DNA of 64,000 nucleotides from JAAZMI01 sp964603615. GTDB taxonomy: Bacteria > Bacillota > Dethiobacteria > DTU022 > UBA8154. A program made the translations under genes and the position numbers. Below the pieces are notes generated by a model, which was given only the letters and a program-made list of their open reading frames with translations, was not told where the DNA came from and made no database searches. Numbering within the stretch: position 1 is the stretch's first letter; each line of letters opens with the position of its first letter. This document shows, piece by piece, positions 41,435 through 50,284 of this stretch. Location: contig CAZRVU010000005.1 of assembly GCA_964603615.1 (NCBI GenBank), positions 17,428-81,427 of the forward strand, in the 5' to 3' direction.

Positions 41435-41465
41435 AATGAGACAGGGAATCTTTCCCTGTCTCATT
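41435..41465 (-). terminator. Strong rho-independent terminator
   Basis: Perfect 14 bp stem AATGAGACAGGGAA / TTCCCTGTCTCATT with a 3 nt loop, then seven T on the minus strand. It ends the spoIIGA-sigE-sigG transcript after the small membrane protein gene. Confidence 0.9.
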
Positions 41466-41569
41466 TTCCCTGCTTCACACGTTCCCAGTTCCGCATCCCC
41501 TGTTTCATATCTTGATGCCCGTTCCTTGCTTCGCTTCCTTTATTCCAGGCTTCTCGTTTCAAATTACCG

Positions 41570-41797
41570 TTAAAAAATACGTATGCAACCATCTTCGCTG
41601 CTATCTGCCGTGTTTCGTTGCCCTCCTGGGATTTGCACAATTTTTTCATAGGCCGAATCATGCTCCAGGTTGCGTGTATTGTAGGCAAAAGCTAGTTTTC
41701 CCTCTTGCAGGGAGAACTTAAACGAAAAACTGAAAAAAATAAAACCCAGCAGCAGTAGCTGCATAAAGCTGTAAATTTTATCCCTGTTTCCCTGCAT
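41570..41797 (-). CDS. Small membrane protein downstream of sigG
   Basis: 75 aa, function unknown, not recognised. A strong SD (AAAGGAGGG) precedes the ATG at 41797. One hydrophobic segment (about residues 12-30) follows a short charged N-terminus; the tail SAYEKIVQIPGGQRNTADSS is soluble. It starts about 60 bp after the sigG stop and ends 105 bp before the terminator, so it is likely cotranscribed with the sigma genes. Confidence 0.6.
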   Translation of the reverse strand: MQGNRDKIYSFMQLLLLGFIFFSFSFKFSLQEGKLAFAYNTRNLEHDSAYEKIVQIPGGQRNTADSSEDGCIRIF

Positions 41798-41855
41798 GGT
41801 TACCCTCCTTTGATTTTTATAAAACAGTTCGTAAAAAGATACCGCTTTAGCAGAA

Positions 41856-42626
41856 TTACTGTATATGTTTTCGCAGTTCCCCCAGCGCCGATTTCTCCAA
41901 ACGTGAAACCTGCGCTTGAGAGATGCCGATTTCATCGGCTACTTCCATTTGCGTTTTTCCCCGGTAAAATCTTAACGTTAAAATCAATTTTTCCCTGTCA
42001 TTCAATTTTTGTAAAGCATCTTTAATGGAAATTACATTCAGCCATCTTTCGTCCTGTGTTTTTTCATCGCTGATCTGATCCATAACAAAAATTGGATCCC
42101 CACCATCGTGAAAAATAGGTTCAAAAAGAGAGACCGGCTCCTGAATGGAATCTAGAGCAAAGGTAATCTCTTCCCTGCTAACCATGATTTCTGAAGATAT
42201 CTCCTCCAAAGTAGGCTCCCTGGAAAACTTATAGGCCAGCTGATCCCTAATTTGCAATACTTTATAAGCGATATCTCTTAAGGATCTGCTTACTCTAACC
42301 GGGGTGTTATCCCTTAAATAACGGCGTATCTCCCCAACAATCATGGGCACAGCGTAGGTGGAAAACCTTACGTTTTGTTCCAGATCAAAATTATCAATGG
42401 CTTTGATCAGGCCAATACAGCCAACCTGGAAAAGATCATCAACATATTCTCCTCTATTGTTAAAACGCTGGATAACACTTAAGACTAGTCTTAAATTTCC
42501 GTTGACCAGTTTTTCCCTGGCCCCGTTATCCCCGTTGAACATCTGAATAAATAGTTTGCGCATTTCACTGTTTTTCAAAACGGGTAGTTTGGCCGTATTT
42601 ACACCGCAAATCTCTACTTTGTTCAC
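41856..42626 (-). CDS. sigG: RNA polymerase sigma-G (forespore)
   Basis: Late forespore sigma factor. Region 2 contains GNLRLVLSVIQRF, DDLFQVGCIGLIKAIDNFD and RFSTYAVPMIVGEIRR; region 4 has LNDREKLILTLRFYRGKTQMEVADEIGISQAQVSRLEK with its helix-turn-helix. 256 aa, GTG start. Third gene after spoIIGA and sigE, the classic order; it could also be read from its own promoter in the 103 bp gap. Confidence 0.96.
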   Translation of the reverse strand: MNKVEICGVNTAKLPVLKNSEMRKLFIQMFNGDNGAREKLVNGNLRLVLSVIQRFNNRGEYVDDLFQVGCIGLIKAIDNFDLEQNVRFSTYAVPMIVGEIRRYLRDNTPVRVSRSLRDIAYKVLQIRDQLAYKFSREPTLEEISSEIMVSREEITFALDSIQEPVSLFEPIFHDGGDPIFVMDQISDEKTQDERWLNVISIKDALQKLNDREKLILTLRFYRGKTQMEVADEIGISQAQVSRLEKSALGELRKHIQ

Positions 42627-42729
42627 CGGGGATCCCTCTCCTCCTGGTCTGACTTACGCTACGTCTTGTACCTTATAATAAGTCTTAATTAAAGTATTTC
42701 CTTGGCATTCAATTTTATACTGGAGAGAT

Positions 42730-43461
42730 CTATTCCATTTTTTTGATTTCTATTTTTAATCTTTTAATAATGCGCTTTTCTAGACGTGAAATATAAGACT
42801 GCGAAATACCCAACAGATCGGCTACATCTTTTTGCGTTTTTTCTTGCTCATTGTTTAATCCAAACCGCAATTGCATAATTTTTTTTTCCCTGGACGATAA
42901 TTTTTCCATAGCCATATAAAGTAGTTTACGATCTACCTCGTTTTCCAGGTTGCGAACAACCAGATCGTTCTCTGTTCCCAGGACATCTGAAAGCAATAGT
43001 TCATTGCCGTCCCAATCCACATTTAGGGGTTCATCAAAGGAGATCTCTACTTTAAGCTTATTATTCCTTCGCAGGTACATCAAAATTTCATTTTCAATAC
43101 ATTTGGAAGCATAGGTAGCTAATTTAATTTTTTTATGGGGGTCAAAGGTATTCACCGCTTTAATCAACCCAATTGTACCAATGGATACTAAATCATCCAC
43201 AGCCACTCCCGTATTTTCAAATTTCCGGGCAATGTATACCACCAGGCGAAGGTTGCGTTCGATAAAAATACCCCTGACTTCTTCTTCACCGACCTTAAGG
43301 CGCTCTAGAAGTGTATGCTCTTCTTCCGGCGCAAGAGGGGAAGGTAATGCTTTGCTATTTGTAATATAATAGATTATCCTGCTGTATGGATATCCTAACT
43401 TGCCACTATAATATAAAAAGGTTAACTTAAATTTCCAACGTTGTAGCAGTAAAAACATCAC
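42730..43461 (-). CDS. sigE: RNA polymerase sigma-E precursor (mother cell)
   Basis: First mother-cell sigma factor, made as an inactive precursor. The N-terminal ~30 hydrophobic residues correspond to the pro-sequence, ending near YYITNSKALPSPL. Region 2 NLRLVVYIARKFENTG and DDLVSIGTIGLIKAV, and region 4 EKTQKDVADLLGISQSYISRLEKRI, are near identical to Bacillus SigE. 243 aa. Overlaps the end of spoIIGA by 4 nt, so protease and substrate are coupled. Confidence 0.96.
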   Translation of the reverse strand: MMFLLLQRWKFKLTFLYYSGKLGYPYSRIIYYITNSKALPSPLAPEEEHTLLERLKVGEEEVRGIFIERNLRLVVYIARKFENTGVAVDDLVSIGTIGLIKAVNTFDPHKKIKLATYASKCIENEILMYLRRNNKLKVEISFDEPLNVDWDGNELLLSDVLGTENDLVVRNLENEVDRKLLYMAMEKLSSREKKIMQLRFGLNNEQEKTQKDVADLLGISQSYISRLEKRIIKRLKIEIKKME

Positions 43462-44384
43462 GATCCTAACCCTTCTAATTTACAGGCAGAACGCCAGATA
43501 TCTAAAGGCAGTAAGACGTCGTATTCTCCTGCGGAATGGACCTGCCCCGGCTGTATGCCTATAATTAATTCTTGTGAAAAATCCATATTCCGACCACTTT
43601 GCCATATCCTGACATTTTCTGGTTTAAAACCCAAAAGAAACCCCCGTCCCTTTAATGTTCGATAAGGAATCAAATAAAAGTTCGGCAGGTTATTGTTCCC
43701 TGCTAATATTTCCTCCAGTTGCTGCCAGTCCATCCCCCCTTCATCGCGGAACATAAGCCCGGTTTCCGGGGGAAGCAACCCGTGGGCAACAGTATGCGCA
43801 GCAATAGCAACAGGTAGCCCGGAAAAAGGTTCCCTAAGCATGTTTCCTGTATCTAAAAAAGCGGAAAGTTTTTTACTTTTTCCACAAAAGCATATCTCAA
43901 TTTCCATGTTTGTTGACAAACAGCTTATGTTAAATCTCTCCATTAAAAAAGGTTTGAGGCTACGTACCACAAAAAAAAGCAAAGTACCGGCAAAGAAAAG
44001 CAAGTAATAAAGCGAAGGCGCAGGCAGGCAATAGATGCCCCTGACAAAATCCGGAGGACATTCCCACCACAAACTGAAGACCAAAACCAGTCCACCCAAT
44101 ACACAAGAACATAGATAAAGGGTTAAAAGTAGTAAAAAGCCTTGCCCCAAAAAACGTGGCCGAAAAGTGATCAAAACCATTAATAGCGGCAGCAACATCT
44201 TACCAAACCAGGTGTAAAAAGGATGCCAAACAGGCAACAAAACAAATAAAAGAAATGCTGCCCCTAATGCAGATCCGGCCATTAGCCTGGTTAAAACAGT
44301 TTTTTGCCCCGTAATAAAGGCCGTCAGCCATAAAAGAAAATAGTTTACTATAAAATTTAGCACTAAAATTAAATCGAGGTACAT
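43458..44384 (-). CDS. spoIIGA: Sigma-E processing peptidase SpoIIGA
   Basis: Membrane aspartic protease that cleaves pro-sigma-E. Five N-terminal membrane helices (about 1-150), then a cytoplasmic protease domain with the active site FLDTGNMLREP. ATG at 44384 follows AGGTGAGGGG; 308 aa. Heads the spoIIGA-sigE-sigG operon. Confidence 0.95.
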   Translation of the reverse strand: MYLDLILVLNFIVNYFLLWLTAFITGQKTVLTRLMAGSALGAAFLLFVLLPVWHPFYTWFGKMLLPLLMVLITFRPRFLGQGFLLLLTLYLCSCVLGGLVLVFSLWWECPPDFVRGIYCLPAPSLYYLLFFAGTLLFFVVRSLKPFLMERFNISCLSTNMEIEICFCGKSKKLSAFLDTGNMLREPFSGLPVAIAAHTVAHGLLPPETGLMFRDEGGMDWQQLEEILAGNNNLPNFYLIPYRTLKGRGFLLGFKPENVRIWQSGRNMDFSQELIIGIQPGQVHSAGEYDVLLPLDIWRSACKLEGLGS

Positions 44385-44472
44385 CCCCTCACCTGCCCCA
44401 AAAGACAAAGGCCGGATATCATTGCTACACCATGAAAGATGATTCTATGGACAATAAGTCTTCATTAACTAT

Positions 44473-44514
44473 ATTATAAAGCAAGCAGTGCTAAAATTTT
44501 GTTATAATTTGACA
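44473..44514 (-). promoter_or_regulatory. Putative Spo0A-controlled promoter of spoIIG
   Basis: A perfect TATAAT (44473-44478) lies about 90 bp before spoIIGA, with no good -35 at 17 bp. TGTCAAA, close to a Spo0A box core, sits 29 bp further upstream (44508-44514). A Spo0A-activated promoter without a normal -35 spacing is what B. subtilis spoIIG has, so the assignment is by analogy. Confidence 0.45.
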
Positions 44515-44528
44515 CTAAAAAAAATAAA

Positions 44529-44548
44529 GGTATAGCCTAAACTATACC
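44529..44548 (-). terminator. Terminator after ftsZ
   Basis: On the minus strand GGTATAG and CTATACC form a 7 bp stem with a 6 nt loop, followed by TTTATTTTTTTT. It lies 140 bp past the ftsZ stop and ends the long division transcript. The plus strand also has CTTTTT, so it might work in both directions. Confidence 0.8.
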
Positions 44549-44687
44549 CTTTTTGCGGGGAACCTGACATTATGACATTTCACGACTTTCTAGAAAATAT
44601 ATGTTTGGAAGAATAAAATTTTAGCAGGAAATCTGTTAAATTGCAGCACGGGGGTTTGGAATCTAATACTTTTAGGACCGGTTTACT

Positions 44688-45743
44688 TTATAGACCCGAT
44701 CGACGGCGGCGTAAAAAGGCCGGGATATCGATATCAGATTCGTTTAAGCCGGAATGCAGGACTGTATCATCCTTCTTCCCAGCCGCTGAATATTTATCAA
44801 AACCCGTGGCAATAACGGTAACCCGTGACTCATCTTTAAGGGTTTCATCGATCACTGCACCAAAAATGATATTCGCTTCGGAATCAGCCGCATCTGAAAT
44901 CGTTTCTGCTGCTTCATGAATTTCAAATAAACTCAAGTTGCTGCCCCCGGTAATATTGATTAAAACACCGCGGGCTCCTTCAATGGAAGTCTCTAACAAA
45001 GGACTAAAAATAGCAGCCTTTGCAGCCTCAAGAGCGCTGCCTTCACCGCTGGAAATCCCCACACCCATCAGGGCTGTCCCTGTTTCTTGCATAATTGTAC
45101 GCACATCGGCAAAATCCAGGTTGATCAAACCGGGAACGGCAATCAAATCCGAAATGCCTTGCACGCCCTGGCGCAAAACATCATCGGCAATACGAAATGC
45201 CTCGATTAATGGAGTTTTCTTATCCACAACCTGCAAAAGCTTATCATTGGGGATAACGATCAACGTGTCAACTTTTTCTTTGAATACCGCAATTCCTTTT
45301 TCGGCCTGTGTTAAACGTTTACGTCCTTCAAAAGTAAAAGGACGGGTAACCACGCCTACAGTTAAAGCACCCAGGCTTTTAGCTATCTCAGCAATAATCG
45401 GAACGCCTCCCGTTCCCGTTCCCCCTCCCATTCCTGCTGTTATAAAAATCATGTCGGCACCCTTTAAAACCGACTCTATCTCCTGCCTGCTTTCTTCAGC
45501 CGCTTGCTGCCCAATTTCCGGATTGCCACCTGAGCCAAGTCCTTTGGTCAGTTTGGTGCCTATTTGCAATTTTGTATTGGCTTTAGCAAGTTCTAGTGCC
45601 TGCGCATCAGTATTAACCACAATGAAATCGACACCTTTTAAGCCCGCTGCGATCATACGGTTGACGGCATTGCCACCGCCGCCACCCACACCAATTACTT
45701 TTATTTGTGCATAAGGCTCCATTTCTATCTCCAAATCGATCAT
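44688..45743 (-). CDS. ftsZ: Cell division protein FtsZ
   Basis: Tubulin-like GTPase that forms the Z-ring. GTP motifs IGVGGGGGNAVNRM, VNTDAQAL and the GGGTGTG loop (AGMGGGTGTGGVP) are present; the C-terminal conserved peptide is DIDIPAFLRRRR. ATG at 45743 with GGAGGGAG; 351 aa. The longer frame to 45812 overlaps ftsA and is not needed. Last gene of the division cluster. Confidence 0.97.
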   Translation of the reverse strand: MIDLEIEMEPYAQIKVIGVGGGGGNAVNRMIAAGLKGVDFIVVNTDAQALELAKANTKLQIGTKLTKGLGSGGNPEIGQQAAEESRQEIESVLKGADMIFITAGMGGGTGTGGVPIIAEIAKSLGALTVGVVTRPFTFEGRKRLTQAEKGIAVFKEKVDTLIVIPNDKLLQVVDKKTPLIEAFRIADDVLRQGVQGISDLIAVPGLINLDFADVRTIMQETGTALMGVGISSGEGSALEAAKAAIFSPLLETSIEGARGVLINITGGSNLSLFEIHEAAETISDAADSEANIIFGAVIDETLKDESRVTVIATGFDKYSAAGKKDDTVLHSGLNESDIDIPAFLRRRRSGL

Positions 45744-45789
45744 TTTTCTCCCTCCCCCGTTTACGATACGTTTACAATAATTGCCGGAG

Positions 45790-47019
45790 CTATTGCCAGA
45801 TATCCAGCACAAAGGTTTTAATACGCTGCCATATATAATATAAAAATCCTGTTTTGCTTTCCGTGCGCCTGGTCACCCGCCCCCTGGCAGAGTTGCGCAT
45901 AACGTAGCTAATAATCCCCACTGCCGTTGAATAGATAGGGCTTTTTACACCTAAGTAATCAGGTTGTGCCAAACGAACGGGACAACCAAAAATTTCTTCA
46001 GCCAATTCGATAATACCCCTTAAAAGGGATACACCCCCAGTCAGCACGACCCCTCCCGGCGGCATTTTGGTAAAGCCAAAGCGTGCCATCTCTCCGTGGC
46101 AAAGCTGCAACATCTCCAAAATACGCGGTTCAATAAAATTAAAAAGTTCGTGCGAAGAAATTTTGCGCCTTTCCTTGCCACTAATATCTTCAATCTCAAT
46201 CTCCTCATTGTTGGAGGTCAAGTTAGCCAGGGCAAAACCATGTTCGATTTTTATCTTCTCCGCCAATTGAAAGGTTGTGCGTAACCCCACGGCAAGATCA
46301 TTGGTAATATGATCACCGCCAACAGATAAAACTGCAAGATCCGTCAATGCCCCTTGCTGAAAAAGGGAGAGCTCGGTCGTTCCGCCTCCTAAATCGATCA
46401 GGAAGACACCCAGTTCTTTTTCATCGCGGGAAAGACATACTTCACCATTGGCCAAAGAATTTAAAACCATAGCGTTTACTTCCAACCCGGCCATGCTTAG
46501 GGAACGCAAAAGATTGCGCAAAGAGGTTAGAGCACCGGTAATGATCATGGCTTCCACTTCTAACCGCACCCCGAGCATACCCACAGGATCTCGAATACTG
46601 TCATAACCATCGACGATAAACTCCCGTGGAATAATATCGATAATCTCCCTGTCCTGGGGGAGAGCAATAACCTTTGCTGCTTGCAAAACTCTTTCTACAT
46701 CTTGTTCGGTGATCTCTTTATCTTCCCTGGCAACGGCCACAATTCCTTTATTGTTAACCAGGCCAACATTTGTACCGACAATGCCAACATTCAGCGGTCC
46801 TATTTTTGCGCCTACCATGCGTTCTGCTTCATCAACAGCCTGATTTATAGAATCCACTGTCCGTTCCAGGTCAATAATAACGCCCTTTTTGATACCTTCA
46901 GAAGAACTGGTCCCTACACCGATAATATTCATTGTACCATCGCTAGCAGTTTCACCCACTATTACACGCACATGTGAAGTTCCTATGTCCATTCCTGCCA
47001 ACAGATCTCGCTTGGTCAA
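45790..47019 (-). CDS. ftsA: Cell division protein FtsA
   Basis: Actin-like protein that tethers FtsZ to the membrane. Nucleotide motifs LLAGMDIGTSHVRV, FLIDLGGGTTELSLF and VVLTGGVSLLRG; the C-terminal WQRIKTFVLDIWQ is a likely amphipathic membrane helix. TTG at 47019 follows AGGGGGTG; 409 aa. Between ftsQ and ftsZ. Confidence 0.96.
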   Translation of the reverse strand: MTKRDLLAGMDIGTSHVRVIVGETASDGTMNIIGVGTSSSEGIKKGVIIDLERTVDSINQAVDEAERMVGAKIGPLNVGIVGTNVGLVNNKGIVAVAREDKEITEQDVERVLQAAKVIALPQDREIIDIIPREFIVDGYDSIRDPVGMLGVRLEVEAMIITGALTSLRNLLRSLSMAGLEVNAMVLNSLANGEVCLSRDEKELGVFLIDLGGGTTELSLFQQGALTDLAVLSVGGDHITNDLAVGLRTTFQLAEKIKIEHGFALANLTSNNEEIEIEDISGKERRKISSHELFNFIEPRILEMLQLCHGEMARFGFTKMPPGGVVLTGGVSLLRGIIELAEEIFGCPVRLAQPDYLGVKSPIYSTAVGIISYVMRNSARGRVTRRTESKTGFLYYIWQRIKTFVLDIWQ

Positions 47020-47109
47020 ACATACACCCCCTAAAGTCACAGTGCCCCTTTTATCGACATATAATCTTAGTCTACATATTCCACATTTCTGATTTATTTC
47101 CTTTAAGCG

Positions 47110-47907
47110 TCAAGAATTATTTTCAAAAGATCTAAATACTGGCATTTCGATTACCCGTAAATCTAGATATCCCTTGGTAGCATCAGCGCTGAAAGAAAAA
47201 ATATGAGCGTGAATGCACTTTAACACTTCTATTTTTTTGGATAAATCTGTTTTATTTCCCAGCCAAACCTCCATTCCTTCCCAGGTATAGGCAATTATTT
47301 GTTCCGGATTTTCGACATTAATTTCAGCCAGCGGCGGAGGAGATACTGTGCCTTGAAAAGCATCTAAAAAGGCTGCAATAATTTCTCCTTGATCTTGGTC
47401 GGCAATTTTTAGGCCTAGACTCATCTGCCCTTGTAAAAGCCCGCTAATTAAAGGTAGCTCGCCAGTGCATTCATTTCGGATCCCAATCATCGTACCGTCT
47501 GCGGCCAGTTCCAAGTAATTACCATGATATGGAGCTAAAGCCAGTGCATGCTTTTCCCGGATCCGTATGAGCAATTTATCCGGTAGCACCCTTTCTACCT
47601 CTACTTCAGCAACCCGGGGCAGCGTGAAGATACGCCCCCGCAATTCCGGGGGGCTTACCTTCCAGATATTCATCCCCTCCCGGATCCCCATGACCTGGCG
47701 GACTTCACTTGCCGGGAGCTTGTCCAAACCCTGTATGGAGATCACTGCGATGGTAAAAAGAGGGGAACGCAAAAAAAGGAGCAAAGAAAGATTCGCCAAC
47801 AGTAAAAGAAAAATAAAACATATTTTGCTTTTTATTCTTTTTTTAGCCTTTTGCTCGACGACGAGCTCATGACGGCCAAAAGCAGTTTTTCGTGCAAAGT
47901 TTTCCAA
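47110..47907 (-). CDS. ftsQ: Cell division protein FtsQ/DivIB
   Basis: Divisome protein with a cytoplasmic basic N-terminus, one membrane helix (about 28-46), a POTRA domain (FTIAVISIQGLDKLPASEV onward, about 50-118) and a beta domain. TTG start; 265 aa. Sits between murA and ftsA as in many Firmicutes. Confidence 0.9.
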   Translation of the reverse strand: MENFARKTAFGRHELVVEQKAKKRIKSKICFIFLLLLANLSLLLFLRSPLFTIAVISIQGLDKLPASEVRQVMGIREGMNIWKVSPPELRGRIFTLPRVAEVEVERVLPDKLLIRIREKHALALAPYHGNYLELAADGTMIGIRNECTGELPLISGLLQGQMSLGLKIADQDQGEIIAAFLDAFQGTVSPPPLAEINVENPEQIIAYTWEGMEVWLGNKTDLSKKIEVLKCIHAHIFSFSADATKGYLDLRVIEMPVFRSFENNS

Positions 47908-48004
47908 TTTTTACCGCCAGCCTTAATTCAAAAACATTTGTGTTCCCACTGCAAAAATCTAATTTAAGCCCCTAAATTAATCAGCACTACCAAGTTTAGC
48001 TGTT

Positions 48005-49267
48005 TTATTGAGCACGGTAAATAGTTGCCCCTATTTTTTGCAGATCCCTTTCAATACATTCATAGCCGCGATCAATGTGCCTGACATTATGTACCACTGT
48101 CTGCCCTTGGGCTGCAAGTCCGGCCAAAACCAGGGCTGCACCCGCACGCAAATCTGTAGCTTGCACTTCAGCGCCGCTTAGCTTTTCCACACCTTGAATT
48201 AAAGCTGTTCTCCCTTCAACTTTTATGTGTGCCTTTAAACGCTGCAGTTCATCAACATGCCGGAAACGGGCCTCGAAAACACTCTCCGTTACTTTACTTT
48301 TTCCCCGGGCCAAAGTAAGTAAAACCATCATGGGCGCCTGCAAATCTGTAGGAAAACCTGGATAGGGTAAAGTGCGCAATGTTTCTACCGCTTTTAAATT
48401 AGCTTCCTCAACCTTCATACTGTCCTCAGTAGCTACAATCTTGACTCCCGCCTCCCCCATTTTGGCCACAACGGCATCCAGATGTGCCGGAATGATCCCT
48501 TCCAACAACAACCTTCCCCCCGTTATCGCCGCTGCCATAAGATAGGTTCCGGCTACAATCCGATCCGGTATAATACGATAGGTGCAACGGCCTACAGATT
48601 GAACGCCCTTAATACGCAATGTCTCCGTTCCCGCCCCCCGGACGTCAGCTCCCAATGCATTTAAAAAATTTTGCAGATCCACGATCTCCGGTTCCTTGGC
48701 TGCATTGTGAATAATTGTTTTTCCCCGGGCTAAAACGGCAGCCATGATCAGGTTTTCCGTGGCACCAACACTTGGATAATCCAGATGTAGCTCCGTCCCA
48801 CGCAGCATAGAAACAGAAGCAGTAATATAACCGTTTTCTTCCCTAATTTGGGCACCCAGGGCCTCCAGCCCCTTTAGGTGTAGATCTATGGGACGGGGCC
48901 CAATAGAGCATCCTCCCGGATAAGTCACCTTGACTTTACCAAAACGAGCCAGCAAGGGACCCATCAGAAAAATAGAGGAACGCATTTCTTGCATCAGCTC
49001 TTCTTGAATGGTAAAATTTTGTAAACCCCCGACATTGATCCACAGGGTATTGGTATCACTCCTATATTTAATCGTTGCTCCAAGGGATTGTAAGATTCTG
49101 GTCATCGCCTGCATATCTGTTATGGCCGGTACGTTCTGTAGTTCGATATCTTCACGGCTGCTGCTAAGAACGGCGGCAGCCATAATGGGCAACATGGAAT
49201 TTTTGGCGCCCTTGATTGACAAAGAACCCTTAAGCTTATTTCCTCCCTCAATGATGAGCTTCGTCAT
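48005..49267 (-). CDS. murA: UDP-GlcNAc 1-carboxyvinyltransferase
   Basis: First committed step of peptidoglycan synthesis, target of fosfomycin. The catalytic Cys is kept in YPGGCSIGPRPIDLHL; GGNKLKGSLSIKGAKNSMLP and FPTDLQAP are present. ATG at 49267 overlaps the murB stop region; 420 aa. A frame to 49294 reaches into murB. Confidence 0.96.
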   Translation of the reverse strand: MTKLIIEGGNKLKGSLSIKGAKNSMLPIMAAAVLSSSREDIELQNVPAITDMQAMTRILQSLGATIKYRSDTNTLWINVGGLQNFTIQEELMQEMRSSIFLMGPLLARFGKVKVTYPGGCSIGPRPIDLHLKGLEALGAQIREENGYITASVSMLRGTELHLDYPSVGATENLIMAAVLARGKTIIHNAAKEPEIVDLQNFLNALGADVRGAGTETLRIKGVQSVGRCTYRIIPDRIVAGTYLMAAAITGGRLLLEGIIPAHLDAVVAKMGEAGVKIVATEDSMKVEEANLKAVETLRTLPYPGFPTDLQAPMMVLLTLARGKSKVTESVFEARFRHVDELQRLKAHIKVEGRTALIQGVEKLSGAEVQATDLRAGAALVLAGLAAQGQTVVHNVRHIDRGYECIERDLQKIGATIYRAQ

Positions 49268-49268
49268 T

Positions 49269-50189
49269 TCATCTTTTCCCTTGTTCACTGCCATTTCCCC
49301 CGATAACTCTGATTTCCAAGCTTAGATCCAGATCAAAGGTTTCCTTAACTTTTCCTTTAATCATGTCAATCAATGTTAATACGTCCTTAGCTGTAGCCCG
49401 GCCTTTATTAACAATAAAATTACCGTGTTGCAGGGAGACCTGGGCATCGCCAACGGTCATACCCTTAGCACCTATTTGTTCGATTAGTTGGCCTGCTGGT
49501 TTACCGGGAGGATTGCGAAAAACGCTGCCGGCACTGGGCAGATGCGGATGTTTGGTTCGTCTATCATTTAATATTGCTTCCGTCTGGCCCAGTATTTCCT
49601 CCCTGTTTCCGGGCACCAAAGTTAACACCCCCCCCAGGATAATCACTTCCTCTTCTTGAAAATTGCTCCAGCGATAAGCAAATTTGAGTTCTTCTCCTAT
49701 ACGCACCCCGTATTCTCCCTGCAGATCAATGGTGATAACTTCCCGGATTAGCTCGCTCATAGAAGAACCATAGGCGCCGGCATTCATGTAAAGGGCGCCG
49801 CCCAGGCTTCCCGGGATGCCGGCAGCAAATTCCAGCCCTTTTAAACCCCTGTTGGCTGCCGCCTGGCACAGCTCGAACAGAGGCACTGCCGCCCCCGCCC
49901 TTAGTTCCCCGTTAATAAATTTATAAGAAGAACAGAGTTCACTTAAACTGATCACTATTCCCCGCAGGCCCTGATCTCTCACCAGCAAATTCGTTCCCTG
50001 ACCGAGGATAAAAAATGGAATGGCCTGTTGTTCGACTATTTTAAGGAGATTGCGAAGCTCGGCAATGCTTTGGGGGAAAACCAAAAACTCGGCCGGCCCA
50101 CCAATATGTAAGGAGGTATACCTGGACAGGGGCTCCTCCGCCAGGGGCGGCTTCTTCAAAATCTGATACAGCTTTTTTTTCCATTCCAT
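49269..50189 (-). CDS. murB: UDP-N-acetylenolpyruvoylglucosamine reductase
   Basis: FAD enzyme that completes UDP-MurNAc. FAD-binding TSLHIGGPAEFLVFP and LGQGTNLLV; catalytic Ser in SAGSVFRNP; Glu in LSLEIRVIG. 306 aa, ATG after GTGGGG. In many Clostridia murC lies between murG and murB; here the two are 95 bp apart with no gene. Confidence 0.96.
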   Translation of the reverse strand: MEWKKKLYQILKKPPLAEEPLSRYTSLHIGGPAEFLVFPQSIAELRNLLKIVEQQAIPFFILGQGTNLLVRDQGLRGIVISLSELCSSYKFINGELRAGAAVPLFELCQAAANRGLKGLEFAAGIPGSLGGALYMNAGAYGSSMSELIREVITIDLQGEYGVRIGEELKFAYRWSNFQEEEVIILGGVLTLVPGNREEILGQTEAILNDRRTKHPHLPSAGSVFRNPPGKPAGQLIEQIGAKGMTVGDAQVSLQHGNFIVNKGRATAKDVLTLIDMIKGKVKETFDLDLSLEIRVIGGNGSEQGKR

Positions 50190-50284
50190 TTATGTCCACC
50201 CCACTTTTCGCTGCCCGTTTTCATATTCTATGGTATGCATTTACTACAAACCGTGTGCCTTTTTAGCACTTGTCCATTTTCCCT

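Noticed and set aside
41461..41688. 75-codon ORF overlapping the small membrane protein
   Set aside because: Ends inside the terminator hairpin, low-complexity composition, no SD.
44938..45714. 258-codon plus-strand ORF opposite ftsZ
   Set aside because: Antisense to a highly conserved gene, no SD, proline/serine-rich shadow composition.
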